Assembly: GCF_003259615.1 (NCBI RefSeq)
Contig: NZ_QLLR01000023.1
Coordinates: 37,542 to 101,541 of the forward strand
Length of the DNA stretch: 64,000 nt
Direction: 5' to 3'
DNA from: Pedobacter cryoconitis
GTDB lineage: Bacteria > Bacteroidota > Bacteroidia > Sphingobacteriales > Sphingobacteriaceae
This document shows positions 29,463 through 38,690 of the stretch, in pieces. Made by a program: the position numbers and the translations under genes. Positions within the stretch are counted from its first letter, which is position 1; every line of letters starts with the position of its first letter. Under the pieces are notes generated by a model, which worked only from the letters and a program-made list of their open reading frames with translations, was not told the DNA's origin and searched no databases.

Positions 29463-30125
29463 ATGGAGCCTTCTATATTCACACCCAATAATCAGCCCCT
29501 GAAAGAGTCTCCTGTTGAAAAGGGAAAGACTTTAAGAAATTATTATGGAGAGACGGAGTGGCATCGCAACTGGAAAGAAGCATTCCCGCAGGCATTCAGA
29601 GAAGTAAGTTTTTCGGATTTAACATTAGGAGAACTGCATCGTGCAGATGTACATACTCCCTGCGGTACAACACTTGAATTTCAGAATTCCCCTATTTGCC
29701 TGGAAGAGTTAAAAAGCAGGGAAGCCTTTTATCCGAAGCTGATCTGGATTCTGAATGGGAAAAAATTCAAAGGCTTTCGTGTTTTGAAAAATCTACCAGA
29801 TGTAGATGATCCCAGAATTGCCGATTATGATTTCTGCAATACCGACAACCTGTCGATGATCAGAAAGACTGATTTTCTCCAGGGGAGGCCCCGTGTGCTA
29901 AGTTTTCGACATCCGGAACTCAACAAGCTTCCACTTACCTCATATTATTACTCGTTTTGCTGGAAACATCCGCACAAGGTATGGTATCAGGCCAAAAATC
30001 CTATCGTTGTTGACCTGGGAGGACATTTTGTCTATCAGCTGAAACAGCGCAAACAACTATCTGAAGATTATCCCTACCTTCATATTATGACCAGAAAATC
30101 CTTTATTGAGCAATATGTCAGGTGA
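29463..30125 (+). CDS. CoiA-like competence/nuclease family protein
   Basis: A 220-residue protein. The central part HRADVHTPCGTTLEFQNSPI matches the nuclease-like core of the CoiA family (Asp in HRAD and Glu-x-Gln in EFQ as a PD-(D/E)xK-type site), followed by EELKSREAFYPKLIWILNGK. CoiA in Gram-positives promotes recombination of incoming DNA; Bacteroidota members are shorter and uncharacterised. The next gene starts 11 bp before this stop, which points to translational coupling. Confidence 0.75.
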   Translation: MEPSIFTPNNQPLKESPVEKGKTLRNYYGETEWHRNWKEAFPQAFREVSFSDLTLGELHRADVHTPCGTTLEFQNSPICLEELKSREAFYPKLIWILNGKKFKGFRVLKNLPDVDDPRIADYDFCNTDNLSMIRKTDFLQGRPRVLSFRHPELNKLPLTSYYYSFCWKHPHKVWYQAKNPIVVDLGGHFVYQLKQRKQLSEDYPYLHIMTRKSFIEQYVR

Positions 30126-30477
30126 TTTTATTAAAATACTGCAACCCATTGTTCACTACGGTTTCCATCTTTTAGTTCCCGGGGCTCTTGCATTTTTGTT
30201 TTTCAGGAAACGATGGAAGCGCGCATGGCTTATTATGGTCTGTACTATGGTGGTAGATGCTGATCATTTATTGGCAACGCCAATTTTCGATCCAAACAGA
30301 TGCAGTATTGGATTCCACCCACTGCATTCCTACTATGCAATTGCATTTTATTTTATATTACTCCTGTTTCCTAAGACCAGGATAATTGCAGTCGGATTAC
30401 TCTTTCATATGTTTACCGATTGGCAGGACTGCCATTTTTCTCAGATTATGATGCACCTGAAGTTACTCACTAGTTAA
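30115..30477 (+). CDS. DUF6122 membrane protein
   Basis: The ATG at 30115 gives 120 residues; a TTG at 30106 is less likely. Four hydrophobic stretches are visible (VHYGFHLLVPGALAFLFF, WLIMVCTMVVDADHLL, YAIAFYFILLLF, IIAVGLLFHMF), with conserved histidines and aspartates (VDADHLLATP, HMFTDWQDC) that could bind metal at the membrane. It matches the DUF6122 family of Bacteroidota; function unknown. It overlaps the CoiA-like gene by 11 bp. A related C-terminal fragment recurs at 32229. Confidence 0.75.
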   Translation: MSGDFIKILQPIVHYGFHLLVPGALAFLFFRKRWKRAWLIMVCTMVVDADHLLATPIFDPNRCSIGFHPLHSYYAIAFYFILLLFPKTRIIAVGLLFHMFTDWQDCHFSQIMMHLKLLTS

Positions 30478-30682
30478 GGTTGTCCTTATAATTCAAACGA
30501 TGGCTTATACTAAACTACAGGATTAAATTCTTGAACCTTCCTTTATTTATAGTGCAGTTTCCGCTGAAACAGGAGTTTTAGAATATAGATGAAACACTTC
30601 AATTAAAGCGATAATACGTTAAAATCAAAACAACCAGAAACACTAACACGGAAACGGTGTTAATGCCAGGGGCCAGATAAAC

Positions 30683-32227
30683 ATGAAGAAAAAGTATAAA
30701 GTATTAAGACTGCTATTGGGCGACCAACTCAACAGCAATCATTCCTGGTTTACAAATCAAGATCCATCTGTTTTATATGTGTTAATGGAAATACGCACTG
30801 AGACGGATTATGTATGGCACCATATCCAAAAGGCCTGTGCTTTTTTTGCAGCTATGGAAGGTTTCGCCAGTTCGTTGAACAATGATGGTCATCAAACTTT
30901 ATATCTCAAAATTGACGATCCTTCAAATAAACAAAGCTTTGCTGCAAATTGTAATGCGCTGATCACTAAATATGGCATCGAAAAATTTGAATATCAGTTG
31001 CCTGATGAGTACCGGATTGACGAAGATCTAAAAGACTATTGCGATAAACTGACTATAACTTTTCAAGCCTGGGATACCGAACATTTTTATACAAGCAGGG
31101 ATGAGCTGGGCAAATTCTTTTCCGGTAAAAAAGGTTTGCTGATGGAGAACTTTTACCGGGAAATGCGTAAAAAGCATGAAATATTAATGGCAGGCAAAGA
31201 GCCAGTCGGAGGAAAATGGAATTTCGACGAAGAAAACAGGAGTAAATTACCAAAGAATCACAAGCCTTATACGCCATTATTATTCCACAATAATGTAAGG
31301 CCCCAATATGAGCGGATTACAGAAGCCGGAGTAAAAACGATTGGAAGCATAAACCCTGAAAATTTCTACTGGCCCGTTAACCGCCAGCAGGCCCTGAAGC
31401 TTTTAAACTATTTCACCAATAATTGTCTTTGCTTTTTTGGTACTTTCCAAGATGCAATGCACACGGATGAATGGTCAATTTATCACTCCCGTCTGTCTTT
31501 TGCGATGAACGCAAAAATGCTTTCCCCAAAGGAAGTGATTACCGCCGCACTGCATGCCTGGGAAAAGGACAAGAAAGCTATAGCCATTAATCAGCTTGAA
31601 GGTTTTATCAGGCAGATCCTGGGTTGGCGCGAATATATGCGGGGCATCTATTGGTTAAAGATGCCGGAGTTTGAGAAACTGAATTACTTTAATCACCAGA
31701 GAAAATTGCCGGATTGGTATTGGACTGGAGAAACAAAGATGAACTGCCTGAAACATAGTATTCTTCAGTCACTAGAACATGCCTATGCACACCATATTCA
31801 GCGTCTTATGGTCACAGGGAATTTTGCACTACTAGCGGGCATTAAACCCGATGAAGTAGATTTCTGGTATCTTGGGATTTATATTGACGCAATCCAGTGG
31901 GTCGAAATTACCAATACCCGGGGAATGAGCCAGTTTGCTGATGGAGGAATTATAGGATCAAAACCTTATACTGCCAGTGCTAATTACATTCATAAGCAGA
32001 GTAATTATTGTGACAAATGCTATTATGACCGCACTACGAAAACTGAAGAAAACTCGTGCCCCTTTAATAGTCTTTATTGGGATTTCCACGATCGCCACCG
32101 TGACCAACTGAAATTAAACCATCGGCTTTCCATGGTATATCGGCTATGGGATAAAATGAATCCTCACAATCGGGAGGCTGTCTTGTTGCGCGCGAATTAT
32201 TGCCTGGACCATTTGGAGGAATTATAA
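30683..32227 (+). CDS. Prokaryotic Fe-S photolyase/cryptochrome (FeS-BCP, PhrB-like)
   Basis: A 514-residue protein starting KVLRLLLGDQLNSNH. Four cysteines, C355, C443, C446 and C459, keep the exact spacing of the [4Fe-4S] ligands of the bacterial (6-4) photolyase PhrB. The FAD-binding part shows RQILGWREYMRGIYW, HAYAHHIQRLMVTGNFALL and EITNTRGMSQFADGG. It should repair (6-4) photoproducts with light, with a lumazine-type antenna known in the family. It starts about 200 bp after the DUF6122 gene on the same strand and is followed by a DUF6122-like fragment. Confidence 0.9.
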   Translation: MKKKYKVLRLLLGDQLNSNHSWFTNQDPSVLYVLMEIRTETDYVWHHIQKACAFFAAMEGFASSLNNDGHQTLYLKIDDPSNKQSFAANCNALITKYGIEKFEYQLPDEYRIDEDLKDYCDKLTITFQAWDTEHFYTSRDELGKFFSGKKGLLMENFYREMRKKHEILMAGKEPVGGKWNFDEENRSKLPKNHKPYTPLLFHNNVRPQYERITEAGVKTIGSINPENFYWPVNRQQALKLLNYFTNNCLCFFGTFQDAMHTDEWSIYHSRLSFAMNAKMLSPKEVITAALHAWEKDKKAIAINQLEGFIRQILGWREYMRGIYWLKMPEFEKLNYFNHQRKLPDWYWTGETKMNCLKHSILQSLEHAYAHHIQRLMVTGNFALLAGIKPDEVDFWYLGIYIDAIQWVEITNTRGMSQFADGGIIGSKPYTASANYIHKQSNYCDKCYYDRTTKTEENSCPFNSLYWDFHDRHRDQLKLNHRLSMVYRLWDKMNPHNREAVLLRANYCLDHLEEL

Positions 32228-32228
32228 G

Positions 32229-32291
32229 CTGTTTCATCTGTTTACCGATTGGCAGGACTGCCATTTTTCAGAAATTATGATGCAATGCTGA
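32229..32291 (+). pseudogene. C-terminal fragment of a second DUF6122-like gene
   Basis: Two bases after the photolyase stop, 20 codons read LFHLFTDWQDCHFSEIMMQC then stop, nearly identical to the end of the DUF6122 protein at 30400-30455. Thirty bases are identical (30411-30440 and 32240-32269), while flanking codons differ. No start or upstream domain exists, so it is a remnant of a duplication or of a recombination event around the photolyase gene. Confidence 0.7.
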
Positions 32292-32391
32292 CTTTCCGTT
32301 TCCTGTCTTAACAGGTCACTAAGATAACCAGTAATTTATGCAGGTGTTTAATTTATGTATATTTAGCCTAAGCCACTAAACCCAATACTTG

Positions 32392-34224
32392 ATGAAAACA
32401 ATTTTATTCAGCAATAAAAATCATTTTATAATAGCGTCCTTCGTCTTCCTTTTGATCAGTTTTAGAACTGTTTCATTTGCACAAAAAGTATTTATGCCCA
32501 CACAATGGACTAAAGCTGCTATGGAAGCTTCGGTTCCATTTCCAGAATATCCCAGGCCACAATTAGCGCGTAACGACTGGAAGTGCCTGAATGGCGAATG
32601 GGATTATAAAGGAGGAAAAGATGTTGCCAGCGCACTTAACCCGCCCGCACCTGTTTCATTCGATGGTAAAATAGAAAAAATCAAGGTTCCCTATTGTCCG
32701 GAATCTGTATTGTCAGGTATTCAGCGGAAGCAGGAAATTAATATGTGGTATCGCCGTACTTTTGATATTCCTGCAGACTGGGCAGATAAGCAGGTGATTA
32801 TTCATCTGGATGCGGTTTCCCACAATACCACACTATTCGTTAACGGGCATAAAGCAGGTACTCACGCTGGAAATTATGATGCTTTCAGTTTCAACATCAC
32901 TTCTTATTTAAAAAAGGGAAATAACAGTCTTGTCATTGCAGCACATGATCTTAACGATGGCCGGGTGCCCTCGGGCAAGAGTGGCCCCCGTGGAGATTAT
33001 ACCTACAGCTCCGGGATATGGCAAACTGTATGGCTGGAACCAGTTAATAAAACCTATATAAAGAATATCCGTTTGCTGCCTGACTTAGCCAATAGCCGTT
33101 TAAAAGTCCTGGTAAATACAGAAGGAGGAGGAAAAGTAACAGCAATAGCACTTGACGGCAAAAAGGTTGTATCGGAGGCAGAATCAGCTAATGGTACTTA
33201 CTTTTACCTGCCCATTAAAACGCCTAAACTCTGGTCGCCGGATGAGCCTTTTTTATATAACCTTAACATCAGCCTGAAAGATGCCCAAGGTAGTATCACT
33301 GATAAAGTAAGCAGCTATTTTGGGATGCGTGATATTAAATTAGGTAAGGTTGATGGTGTTACAAGGCCATTGATCAATGGTAAATTTATTATGCAGCTTG
33401 GCTTGCTTGATCAGGGTTACTGGCCGGACGGGATTTTAACAGCACCCACAGAAGCGGCACTGAAATTTGATGTTGAATTTACTAAAAATGCGGGGTATAA
33501 CCTGATCAGAAAGCATATGAAAACCGAGCCTCAGCGGTTTTACTATTGGGCTGATAAACTGGGATTATTAGTATGGCAGGATATGCCGGCTATATGGTAT
33601 CCAAATGAGGACACCACAAAGACAAGAACAACATTCAGAAAAGAGCTTAAAACACTGATTGATGACCATTATAACTCCCCGTCAATAATTACATGGGTTC
33701 CTTTTAATGAAAATTGGGGAGCATTTGATGTTAAAAATATAACCAGTTGGGTGAAGAAATATGATCCATCGAGGCTCGTTAACGGCAACTCGGGTTTTAA
33801 CAATAATCCAACTTATCAAAAGGCATATGGTGACCCGGGAAACGGAGATTATGTGGATACGCACATCTATGTAGGTCCTTATGGGGCTTCGGTTCCAGAA
33901 GATCACCGTGCTGCTTCTTTAGGCGAATTTGGCGGAGTTGGCTTGTTCGTACGTGGCCATATGTGGCCGGTTGCAAATAATGCTTACGAATATGAAGCAA
34001 CGAAAGCAAGGCTGACAGACAGATATGTATTTTTGCTGGATCAAGTTGAGCAGCTAATGAAGTATAAAGGCTTAAGTGTAGCTGTATATACACAAACCAC
34101 AGATGTGGAACATGAAGTTAATGGGCTGTTAACCTATGACCGTTTTTTTGAGAAAATGGAAATGGACAGGGTCAAAGCAATTAATGAGGCTGTCATTAAG
34201 GAAAGTTACAAATTGAAAGACTAA
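32392..34224 (+). CDS. GH2 family glycoside hydrolase, exported
   Basis: From the ATG at 32392 (a TTG at 32389 precedes it) the protein has 610 residues with a signal peptide ending near SFAQK. Order: jelly-roll sugar-binding domain (ARNDWKCLNGEWDYKG, YRRTFDIPADW), immunoglobulin-like domain, TIM barrel. The acid/base Glu440 is in VPFNENWG and the nucleophile Glu512 in SLGEFGGVG. This is the short GH2 type without the C-terminal beta-galactosidase domain. Beta-galactosidase, beta-glucuronidase or another beta-glycosidase activity is possible. No SusCD genes are near it. Confidence 0.88.
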   Translation: MKTILFSNKNHFIIASFVFLLISFRTVSFAQKVFMPTQWTKAAMEASVPFPEYPRPQLARNDWKCLNGEWDYKGGKDVASALNPPAPVSFDGKIEKIKVPYCPESVLSGIQRKQEINMWYRRTFDIPADWADKQVIIHLDAVSHNTTLFVNGHKAGTHAGNYDAFSFNITSYLKKGNNSLVIAAHDLNDGRVPSGKSGPRGDYTYSSGIWQTVWLEPVNKTYIKNIRLLPDLANSRLKVLVNTEGGGKVTAIALDGKKVVSEAESANGTYFYLPIKTPKLWSPDEPFLYNLNISLKDAQGSITDKVSSYFGMRDIKLGKVDGVTRPLINGKFIMQLGLLDQGYWPDGILTAPTEAALKFDVEFTKNAGYNLIRKHMKTEPQRFYYWADKLGLLVWQDMPAIWYPNEDTTKTRTTFRKELKTLIDDHYNSPSIITWVPFNENWGAFDVKNITSWVKKYDPSRLVNGNSGFNNNPTYQKAYGDPGNGDYVDTHIYVGPYGASVPEDHRAASLGEFGGVGLFVRGHMWPVANNAYEYEATKARLTDRYVFLLDQVEQLMKYKGLSVAVYTQTTDVEHEVNGLLTYDRFFEKMEMDRVKAINEAVIKESYKLKD

Positions 34225-34353
34225 ATCTAAATATCAATTCTGCTTTACGAAGCACTGAACAGCAGTTTAATGGTTATAGATCAGAGAAACAACTTTCATT
34301 TTATGTTGTTATTCCGTAACTAAACTGCTAACATTCAAAAATAAATAGTCATT

Positions 34354-35130
34354 ATGCCTGAATTACCGGATCTGGAAGTTTTTGCTAAGAATCTGCAAAA
34401 GCGTTTTAAAAATAAAACCCTGGAAACTGTTGAAGTAACGGTGGCCAAGAAGTTAAATGTTTCGGCTGAAGAGCTGAAAGACGCATTAGAAGGTCATCAG
34501 CTGAGCCGTGTTTCCAGGGAAGGAAAGACTATTCAGCTGCATTTTGGAAACGATGCTGTATTGGGTTTGCATTTAATGCTGCATGGTGAAATTAAGGACT
34601 TACAGGAAGATAGCGGGGTGAAGTTCCCCATTGTTTCTTTTCATTTCAAGGGCGGGGATGGTTTTGCTTTGACAGATTTTCAAAAGGCTGCAACGCCGAC
34701 GCTGAATCCTGAGGATTCTACTGTGCCTGATGCCTTATCTTTGAGCCCTTCGTATTTTAAAGATTTGCTGGCTAAAAAGAAGGTGCAGATTAAGACTTTA
34801 CTGATGGATCAGCATTCGATTAGAGGAATCGGTAATACTTATGCGGATGAGATCCTTTGGGAAGCAAAAATTTCCCCCTTTTCTATAGCTAAAGCAATTC
34901 CTGAGGCTGAAGTAAAGGAATTACTGAAAACAATTAATAAGGTATTACATCAAGAGTCTGTCGATATTGCCGGAAAACTTCCGGATGCGCTGAGCGGCGA
35001 AGTGAAAGATTTTTTAAGAGTACATCGTCCGGATTTAAAACAGAGTCCAACGGGAGCTGCGATTCAGATTGAGAAAAAAGGGGCCAGAAAAACTTATTAT
35101 ACCGATGAGCAAATGCTATACACCCTTTAA
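34354..35130 (+). CDS. Fpg/Nei family DNA glycosylase, zincless
   Basis: A 258-residue protein starting MPELPDLEVFAKNL, with catalytic Pro2 (exposed after Met removal) and Glu3 as in Fpg/Nei. The helix-two-turns-helix is LLMDQHSIRGIGNTYADEIL. The C-terminal C4 zinc finger of Fpg is absent; the end GARKTYYTDEQMLYTL looks like the zincless-finger strand pair of NEIL1/plant-type enzymes. It removes oxidised bases from DNA. It stands alone between GH2 and DUF3891 genes. Confidence 0.88.
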   Translation: MPELPDLEVFAKNLQKRFKNKTLETVEVTVAKKLNVSAEELKDALEGHQLSRVSREGKTIQLHFGNDAVLGLHLMLHGEIKDLQEDSGVKFPIVSFHFKGGDGFALTDFQKAATPTLNPEDSTVPDALSLSPSYFKDLLAKKKVQIKTLLMDQHSIRGIGNTYADEILWEAKISPFSIAKAIPEAEVKELLKTINKVLHQESVDIAGKLPDALSGEVKDFLRVHRPDLKQSPTGAAIQIEKKGARKTYYTDEQMLYTL

Positions 35131-35153
35131 CCTTTCCATCAGCAGATGAAAAT

Positions 35154-35178
35154 GCCGATCATAAAATCGGCGGCTTTA
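35154..35178 (+). terminator. Short GC-rich hairpin after the DNA glycosylase
   Basis: GCCGAT and ATCGGC pair around a 6-base loop, followed by GGCTTTAATT. The tail is short, so terminator activity is only possible. Confidence 0.35.
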
Positions 35179-35207
35179 ATTGAAGGTTTAAAGAATGGAG
35201 TTATAAG

Positions 35208-35924
35208 ATGATTGTAAATTATATAGAATCGGGGTGGGAAATCATTACTCAGCGTTCACATGGCTTACTAGCGGCCCAGATTTGCGCATATTGGAGGAAA
35301 TCTGATCAGGGACGATTTTGGGTGGATACGTTAGTGGCTACTGCAGAGCATGATGACATATATAACGAGTTTGAGAATCAGGACCTGCTCAATAAGCAGG
35401 GTGGTCCGGTGAATTTTAAGATGACCGGATTCAAAAAAGAGTATGGAACCCGCTTGATGCAGATGGCTGAAACCAAAAGTGCATGGGTGGCTTTGATGAT
35501 TTCCCGTCACATTCAATTTGTACATGGAGAAGATCCTAAAGCTTTGGCATTTATTGCGGAGCTTAAAAAGCGTGAAAAGGTTTGGATGAAGGCTTTGTCA
35601 GTTTCTGCCGACGAGGTAGATTCTGCCTATGAATTGCTGGAATTTTGTGATGCTTTTTCTTTATTGATCTGTCAGCTTGCGATCCAGCCGCAGCAGCGAA
35701 AAATGGACATCAGTACTGGTCCTGATGGGATAATGTATACGGTATTTGCGAAGTCAGATCAGGTACTTGTGGTAGATCCCTGGCCTTTTGAGCTGGATGA
35801 GTTTAAGATAAGTTATGAGTCCAGAACAGTTTCGCAGCTGCATTTTAAGAATGTTGGCGAATTCCGTAAGAAAACCTTTGATATGCCGCCTGTTTTAAAG
35901 GAACTGATAGTTTCCAAAGCCTGA
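35208..35924 (+). CDS. DUF3891 family protein
   Basis: A 238-residue soluble protein. RSHGLLAAQICAYWR and LVATAEHDDIYNEF near the N-terminus and EFCDAFSLLICQLA further on are typical of DUF3891. The conserved His and Asp residues (SHGLLA, AEHDD, CDAFSL) look like a metal-binding helical fold related to HD-type hydrolases, which is inference. The real function is unknown. It is followed by a strong hairpin shared with the convergent OmpW gene. Confidence 0.72.
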   Translation: MIVNYIESGWEIITQRSHGLLAAQICAYWRKSDQGRFWVDTLVATAEHDDIYNEFENQDLLNKQGGPVNFKMTGFKKEYGTRLMQMAETKSAWVALMISRHIQFVHGEDPKALAFIAELKKREKVWMKALSVSADEVDSAYELLEFCDAFSLLICQLAIQPQQRKMDISTGPDGIMYTVFAKSDQVLVVDPWPFELDEFKISYESRTVSQLHFKNVGEFRKKTFDMPPVLKELIVSKA

Positions 35925-35928
35925 TGTA

Positions 35929-35971
35929 ATTTGCATTACCTTTCTATATTGCCTGAAAAGGTAATGCAAAT
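35929..35971. terminator. 15-bp hairpin between convergent genes
   Basis: Perfect arms ATTTGCATTACCTTT (35929-35943) and AAAGGTAATGCAAAT (35957-35971) with a 13-base loop, just after the DUF3891 stop and just before the OmpW stop on the other strand. There is no long T-run outside the stem. Confidence 0.65.
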
Positions 35972-35985
35972 CAGCACTTACATTT

Positions 35986-36675
35986 TTAAAACTTACAGCC
36001 GATTCCCACGCCTAATAACCAGGGCCTGATTTTTACGTCTGCTACTATGTTTTTTAACACAGGCTCCAGTTGCGGACTCCCTGCGGGGGTAAGGTTCGAG
36101 GCATCTACCGTAGCTGTTGTAGAGAGGAATATTTTCTTCAGGTCAACGTTAATGAATAAACTTTTGCTAATGTCAAAATCAAAACCAGCTTGTGCAGCAA
36201 ATGCAAACTTGTTCTTATAAGCTATTCCTTTTACAACCGGTCCTTCATCTGCACTGTAAAAAATAGTGTAGTTAATACCGGCACCCAGGTAAGGATTGAA
36301 TTTACCAACCGGGTAGTGGTATTGGAAAGTCAGTGTAGGAGGAAGTAGCCATACTTTGCCCAGATCTACGTTTGCAGCGCTCGATCCGCCTATTGCAGTT
36401 AAGTCGGAATTTACTGTACTTACTTTGTGCCTGGTCGTTCCAAGAATCAGTTCTGCTGCAAAATGTTTGTTAAAAAAGTACGTGAAATCCATTTCTGGAA
36501 TAAAGGAGTTTGAAATTTTAGCATCGCCACCGATCACTCCAATTGAAGCGCTTTCCTGAGGAATAACGGCCACTCCTCTAAGTCTGACTCTCCACTGCGC
36601 TGTGGTTTGGGAAGATTGAGGATACACGTAAAACCCAGTCATCATCAGCGCCATAATTAGTATTAACTTTTTCAT
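35986..36675 (-). CDS. OmpW family outer membrane beta-barrel protein
   Basis: A 229-residue protein with a signal peptide (MKKLILIMALMMTGFYVYPQ) and alternating beta strands: WRVRLRGVAVIPQESAS, MDFTYFFNKHFAAELILGTT, LLPPTLTFQYHYPVGKFNPYLGAGINY. These match the 8-stranded OmpW barrel, which allows small hydrophobic molecules into the outer membrane. The protein ends in the expected C-terminal phenylalanine (IGCKF). Confidence 0.88.
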   Translation of the reverse strand: MKKLILIMALMMTGFYVYPQSSQTTAQWRVRLRGVAVIPQESASIGVIGGDAKISNSFIPEMDFTYFFNKHFAAELILGTTRHKVSTVNSDLTAIGGSSAANVDLGKVWLLPPTLTFQYHYPVGKFNPYLGAGINYTIFYSADEGPVVKGIAYKNKFAFAAQAGFDFDISKSLFINVDLKKIFLSTTATVDASNLTPAGSPQLEPVLKNIVADVKIRPWLLGVGIGCKF

Positions 36676-36828
36676 ATCAGTAATATTTTATTTGAAGCAA
36701 ATCTATTGCAGCGGGCCAGGGAGAAAAATGGCTTAAAGCAACTTTTAAAATGATCTTGCTCAGTTTAATTTCCTACTGATTTTGAAATCCGGAGATTTAT
36801 GGAGTTAATGTTATAATTTAAATCAGAT

Positions 36829-38196
36829 TTATTTGATGTATACCGTTTTGACGTTTACAAATTCAAGAATCCCAAAGCTTCCCAGCTCTCTACCATAACC
36901 AGAAGTCTTTACACCTCCAAAAGGCAGACGCGGATCAGATTGTACGCGGTCATTTACAAAACATGAACCAGCTTCCAGTTCAATTGCTGCAATTCGCTCA
37001 CCCTTAGCAATATCTTTGGTAAATATGGCTGAACCTAACCCAAAAATACTGTCATTAGCAATACGAATTGCGTCATTTTCGTCTTTCGCCGAAATGATCG
37101 ATGCAACCGGGCCGAAAAGCTCTTCATCATAGCCTGTCATACCTGGCAATACATTGGTGAGAATAGTGGCAGGATAATAAGCATTATTACCTTCAGGTAA
37201 CTCGCCACCAAGAATACAAACTGCTCCTTTCTCAATTGATTTTACAACTTGCTCATGAAGCTCGTCGCGCAGATCTATACGTGCCATTGGTCCAATGTCG
37301 GTATCCATTTCAAGTGGATTGCCCATTACCTTTTTCTTCATCTTATCAAGAAAAAGTTGAGTAAATTCAGCGATCACTGATTCTTCAACAACGAATCTTT
37401 TAGCAGCGATACAACTTTGACCGCTATTAGTCAGACGGCTGGTTACGCAGATTTCTGCAGCCTTTTCCAAATCTGCATCTGCCAGAACCACATACGCATC
37501 GCTACCACCTAATTCCAGTACTACCTTTTTAAGCATTGAACCTGCTTTGGTGGCAACATTAATACCAGCGTTGGTACTGCCTGTAAGTGTTACAGCCTTA
37601 ATGCGTGGATTTTCGATGATTTTTTCAACCATTTTGCTGCCTACCAAAAGCGTTTGAAAAACGTGAGGAGGGAAGCCTGCCTGAACAATCATTTCTTCAA
37701 TAGCCAAAGCGCAACCCGGAACGTTTGAAGCATGTTTCAAAACACCACAGTTTCCTGCTATAAGCGTTGGTGCTAAAAATCGGAATACTTGAAATAATGG
37801 GAAATTCCAGGGCATTACGGCTAAAACTATACCTATTGGCTGGAAGCTGACATAACTCTTTGTTGCTTCAGTTTCGATAATTTGATCCGTTAAGAAACCC
37901 TCTCCATTAACCGCATAATATTCACAACATAAAGCACATTTTTCTGCTTCGGCCAGCCCTTGTTTAACAGGTTTTCCCATTTCATTGGCCATTAATATTG
38001 CCAGCTCATTTTTACGCTCCCGCAAAATTTCGGCAAGCCTGTTCATCAGTGTTCTGCGCTTGGTATGCGTGGTTTTTTTCCAATCCAGCCAGGCGTTGTT
38101 TGTTTGCTCAATCTTCTCAGCTACTTGTTTTTCATTAAGCGTTATATATTCTTGAATTTGCTGCCCATTAACCGGATTTATTGATGAAATATTCAT
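36829..38196 (-). CDS. NAD(P)-dependent succinate-semialdehyde dehydrogenase-like aldehyde dehydrogenase
   Basis: A 455-residue protein of the ALDH superfamily. VMPWNFPLFQVFRFLAP binds the cofactor, Glu228 in LELGGSD is the general base and Cys262 in NSGQSCIAAKR is the nucleophile. The short length and GQSCIAAKRF form place it with YneI/Sad-type succinate-semialdehyde dehydrogenases. It would oxidise succinate semialdehyde to succinate or similar aldehydes. No GABA transaminase is adjacent, so the exact aldehyde is open. Confidence 0.85.
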   Translation of the reverse strand: MNISSINPVNGQQIQEYITLNEKQVAEKIEQTNNAWLDWKKTTHTKRRTLMNRLAEILRERKNELAILMANEMGKPVKQGLAEAEKCALCCEYYAVNGEGFLTDQIIETEATKSYVSFQPIGIVLAVMPWNFPLFQVFRFLAPTLIAGNCGVLKHASNVPGCALAIEEMIVQAGFPPHVFQTLLVGSKMVEKIIENPRIKAVTLTGSTNAGINVATKAGSMLKKVVLELGGSDAYVVLADADLEKAAEICVTSRLTNSGQSCIAAKRFVVEESVIAEFTQLFLDKMKKKVMGNPLEMDTDIGPMARIDLRDELHEQVVKSIEKGAVCILGGELPEGNNAYYPATILTNVLPGMTGYDEELFGPVASIISAKDENDAIRIANDSIFGLGSAIFTKDIAKGERIAAIELEAGSCFVNDRVQSDPRLPFGGVKTSGYGRELGSFGILEFVNVKTVYIK

Positions 38197-38690
38197 GGTC
38201 GTTGATTTTTTATTTCGATTCTAAGTATTGTTTTTTGTTTTATTACCTGCCAAAACTGAGCCAAATAAAGAAGGAGGGTATTTAGCTGTTAAAGCATGAT
38301 TCTGGTGTCTTATACTGAAATTACTTGATGTCATGTCTTATACTATGGTAACAACAGCGAATTATAAACTATTTATTTGAATACTTATGCAACATTTCTC
38401 TACAAAAGTTGTCATTATAAACAGGCTGGATCAGCGAATGAAAGATCAAAGCTCGATCAGGTAAATAGTTGAAAAGATATATAAGAATTTATAGGGTTTA
38501 AGTTGAATCCTATAATGGCGAAAGCCAAATTTAGTTTAGTTAATTACTGAAAGCATGTTAAGGGTGGATGCCACACATGCTTTCTAAATAGCTATCTCTT
38601 AATGCAGATACACAGCCGGCTACAACAAAGTAAAAGTACTTATAACATCAGAAAATGGTTTTTAATAATTAAAGCAAGGTAAGCTTAGTT
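38197..38690. other. Gene-free region upstream of aldehyde dehydrogenase
   Basis: About 490 AT-rich bases with no convincing reading frame. The only structure is a hairpin at 38549-38584. The promoter of the aldehyde dehydrogenase must lie in the left part. Confidence 0.55.
38549..38584. terminator. Hairpin downstream of the EthD gene
   Basis: Arms GAAAGCATGT (38549-38558) and ACATGCTTTC (38575-38584) pair perfectly around a 16-base loop, about 105 bp beyond the EthD stop. No T-run follows on the minus strand, so it is a possible terminator or RNA structure. Confidence 0.35.
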
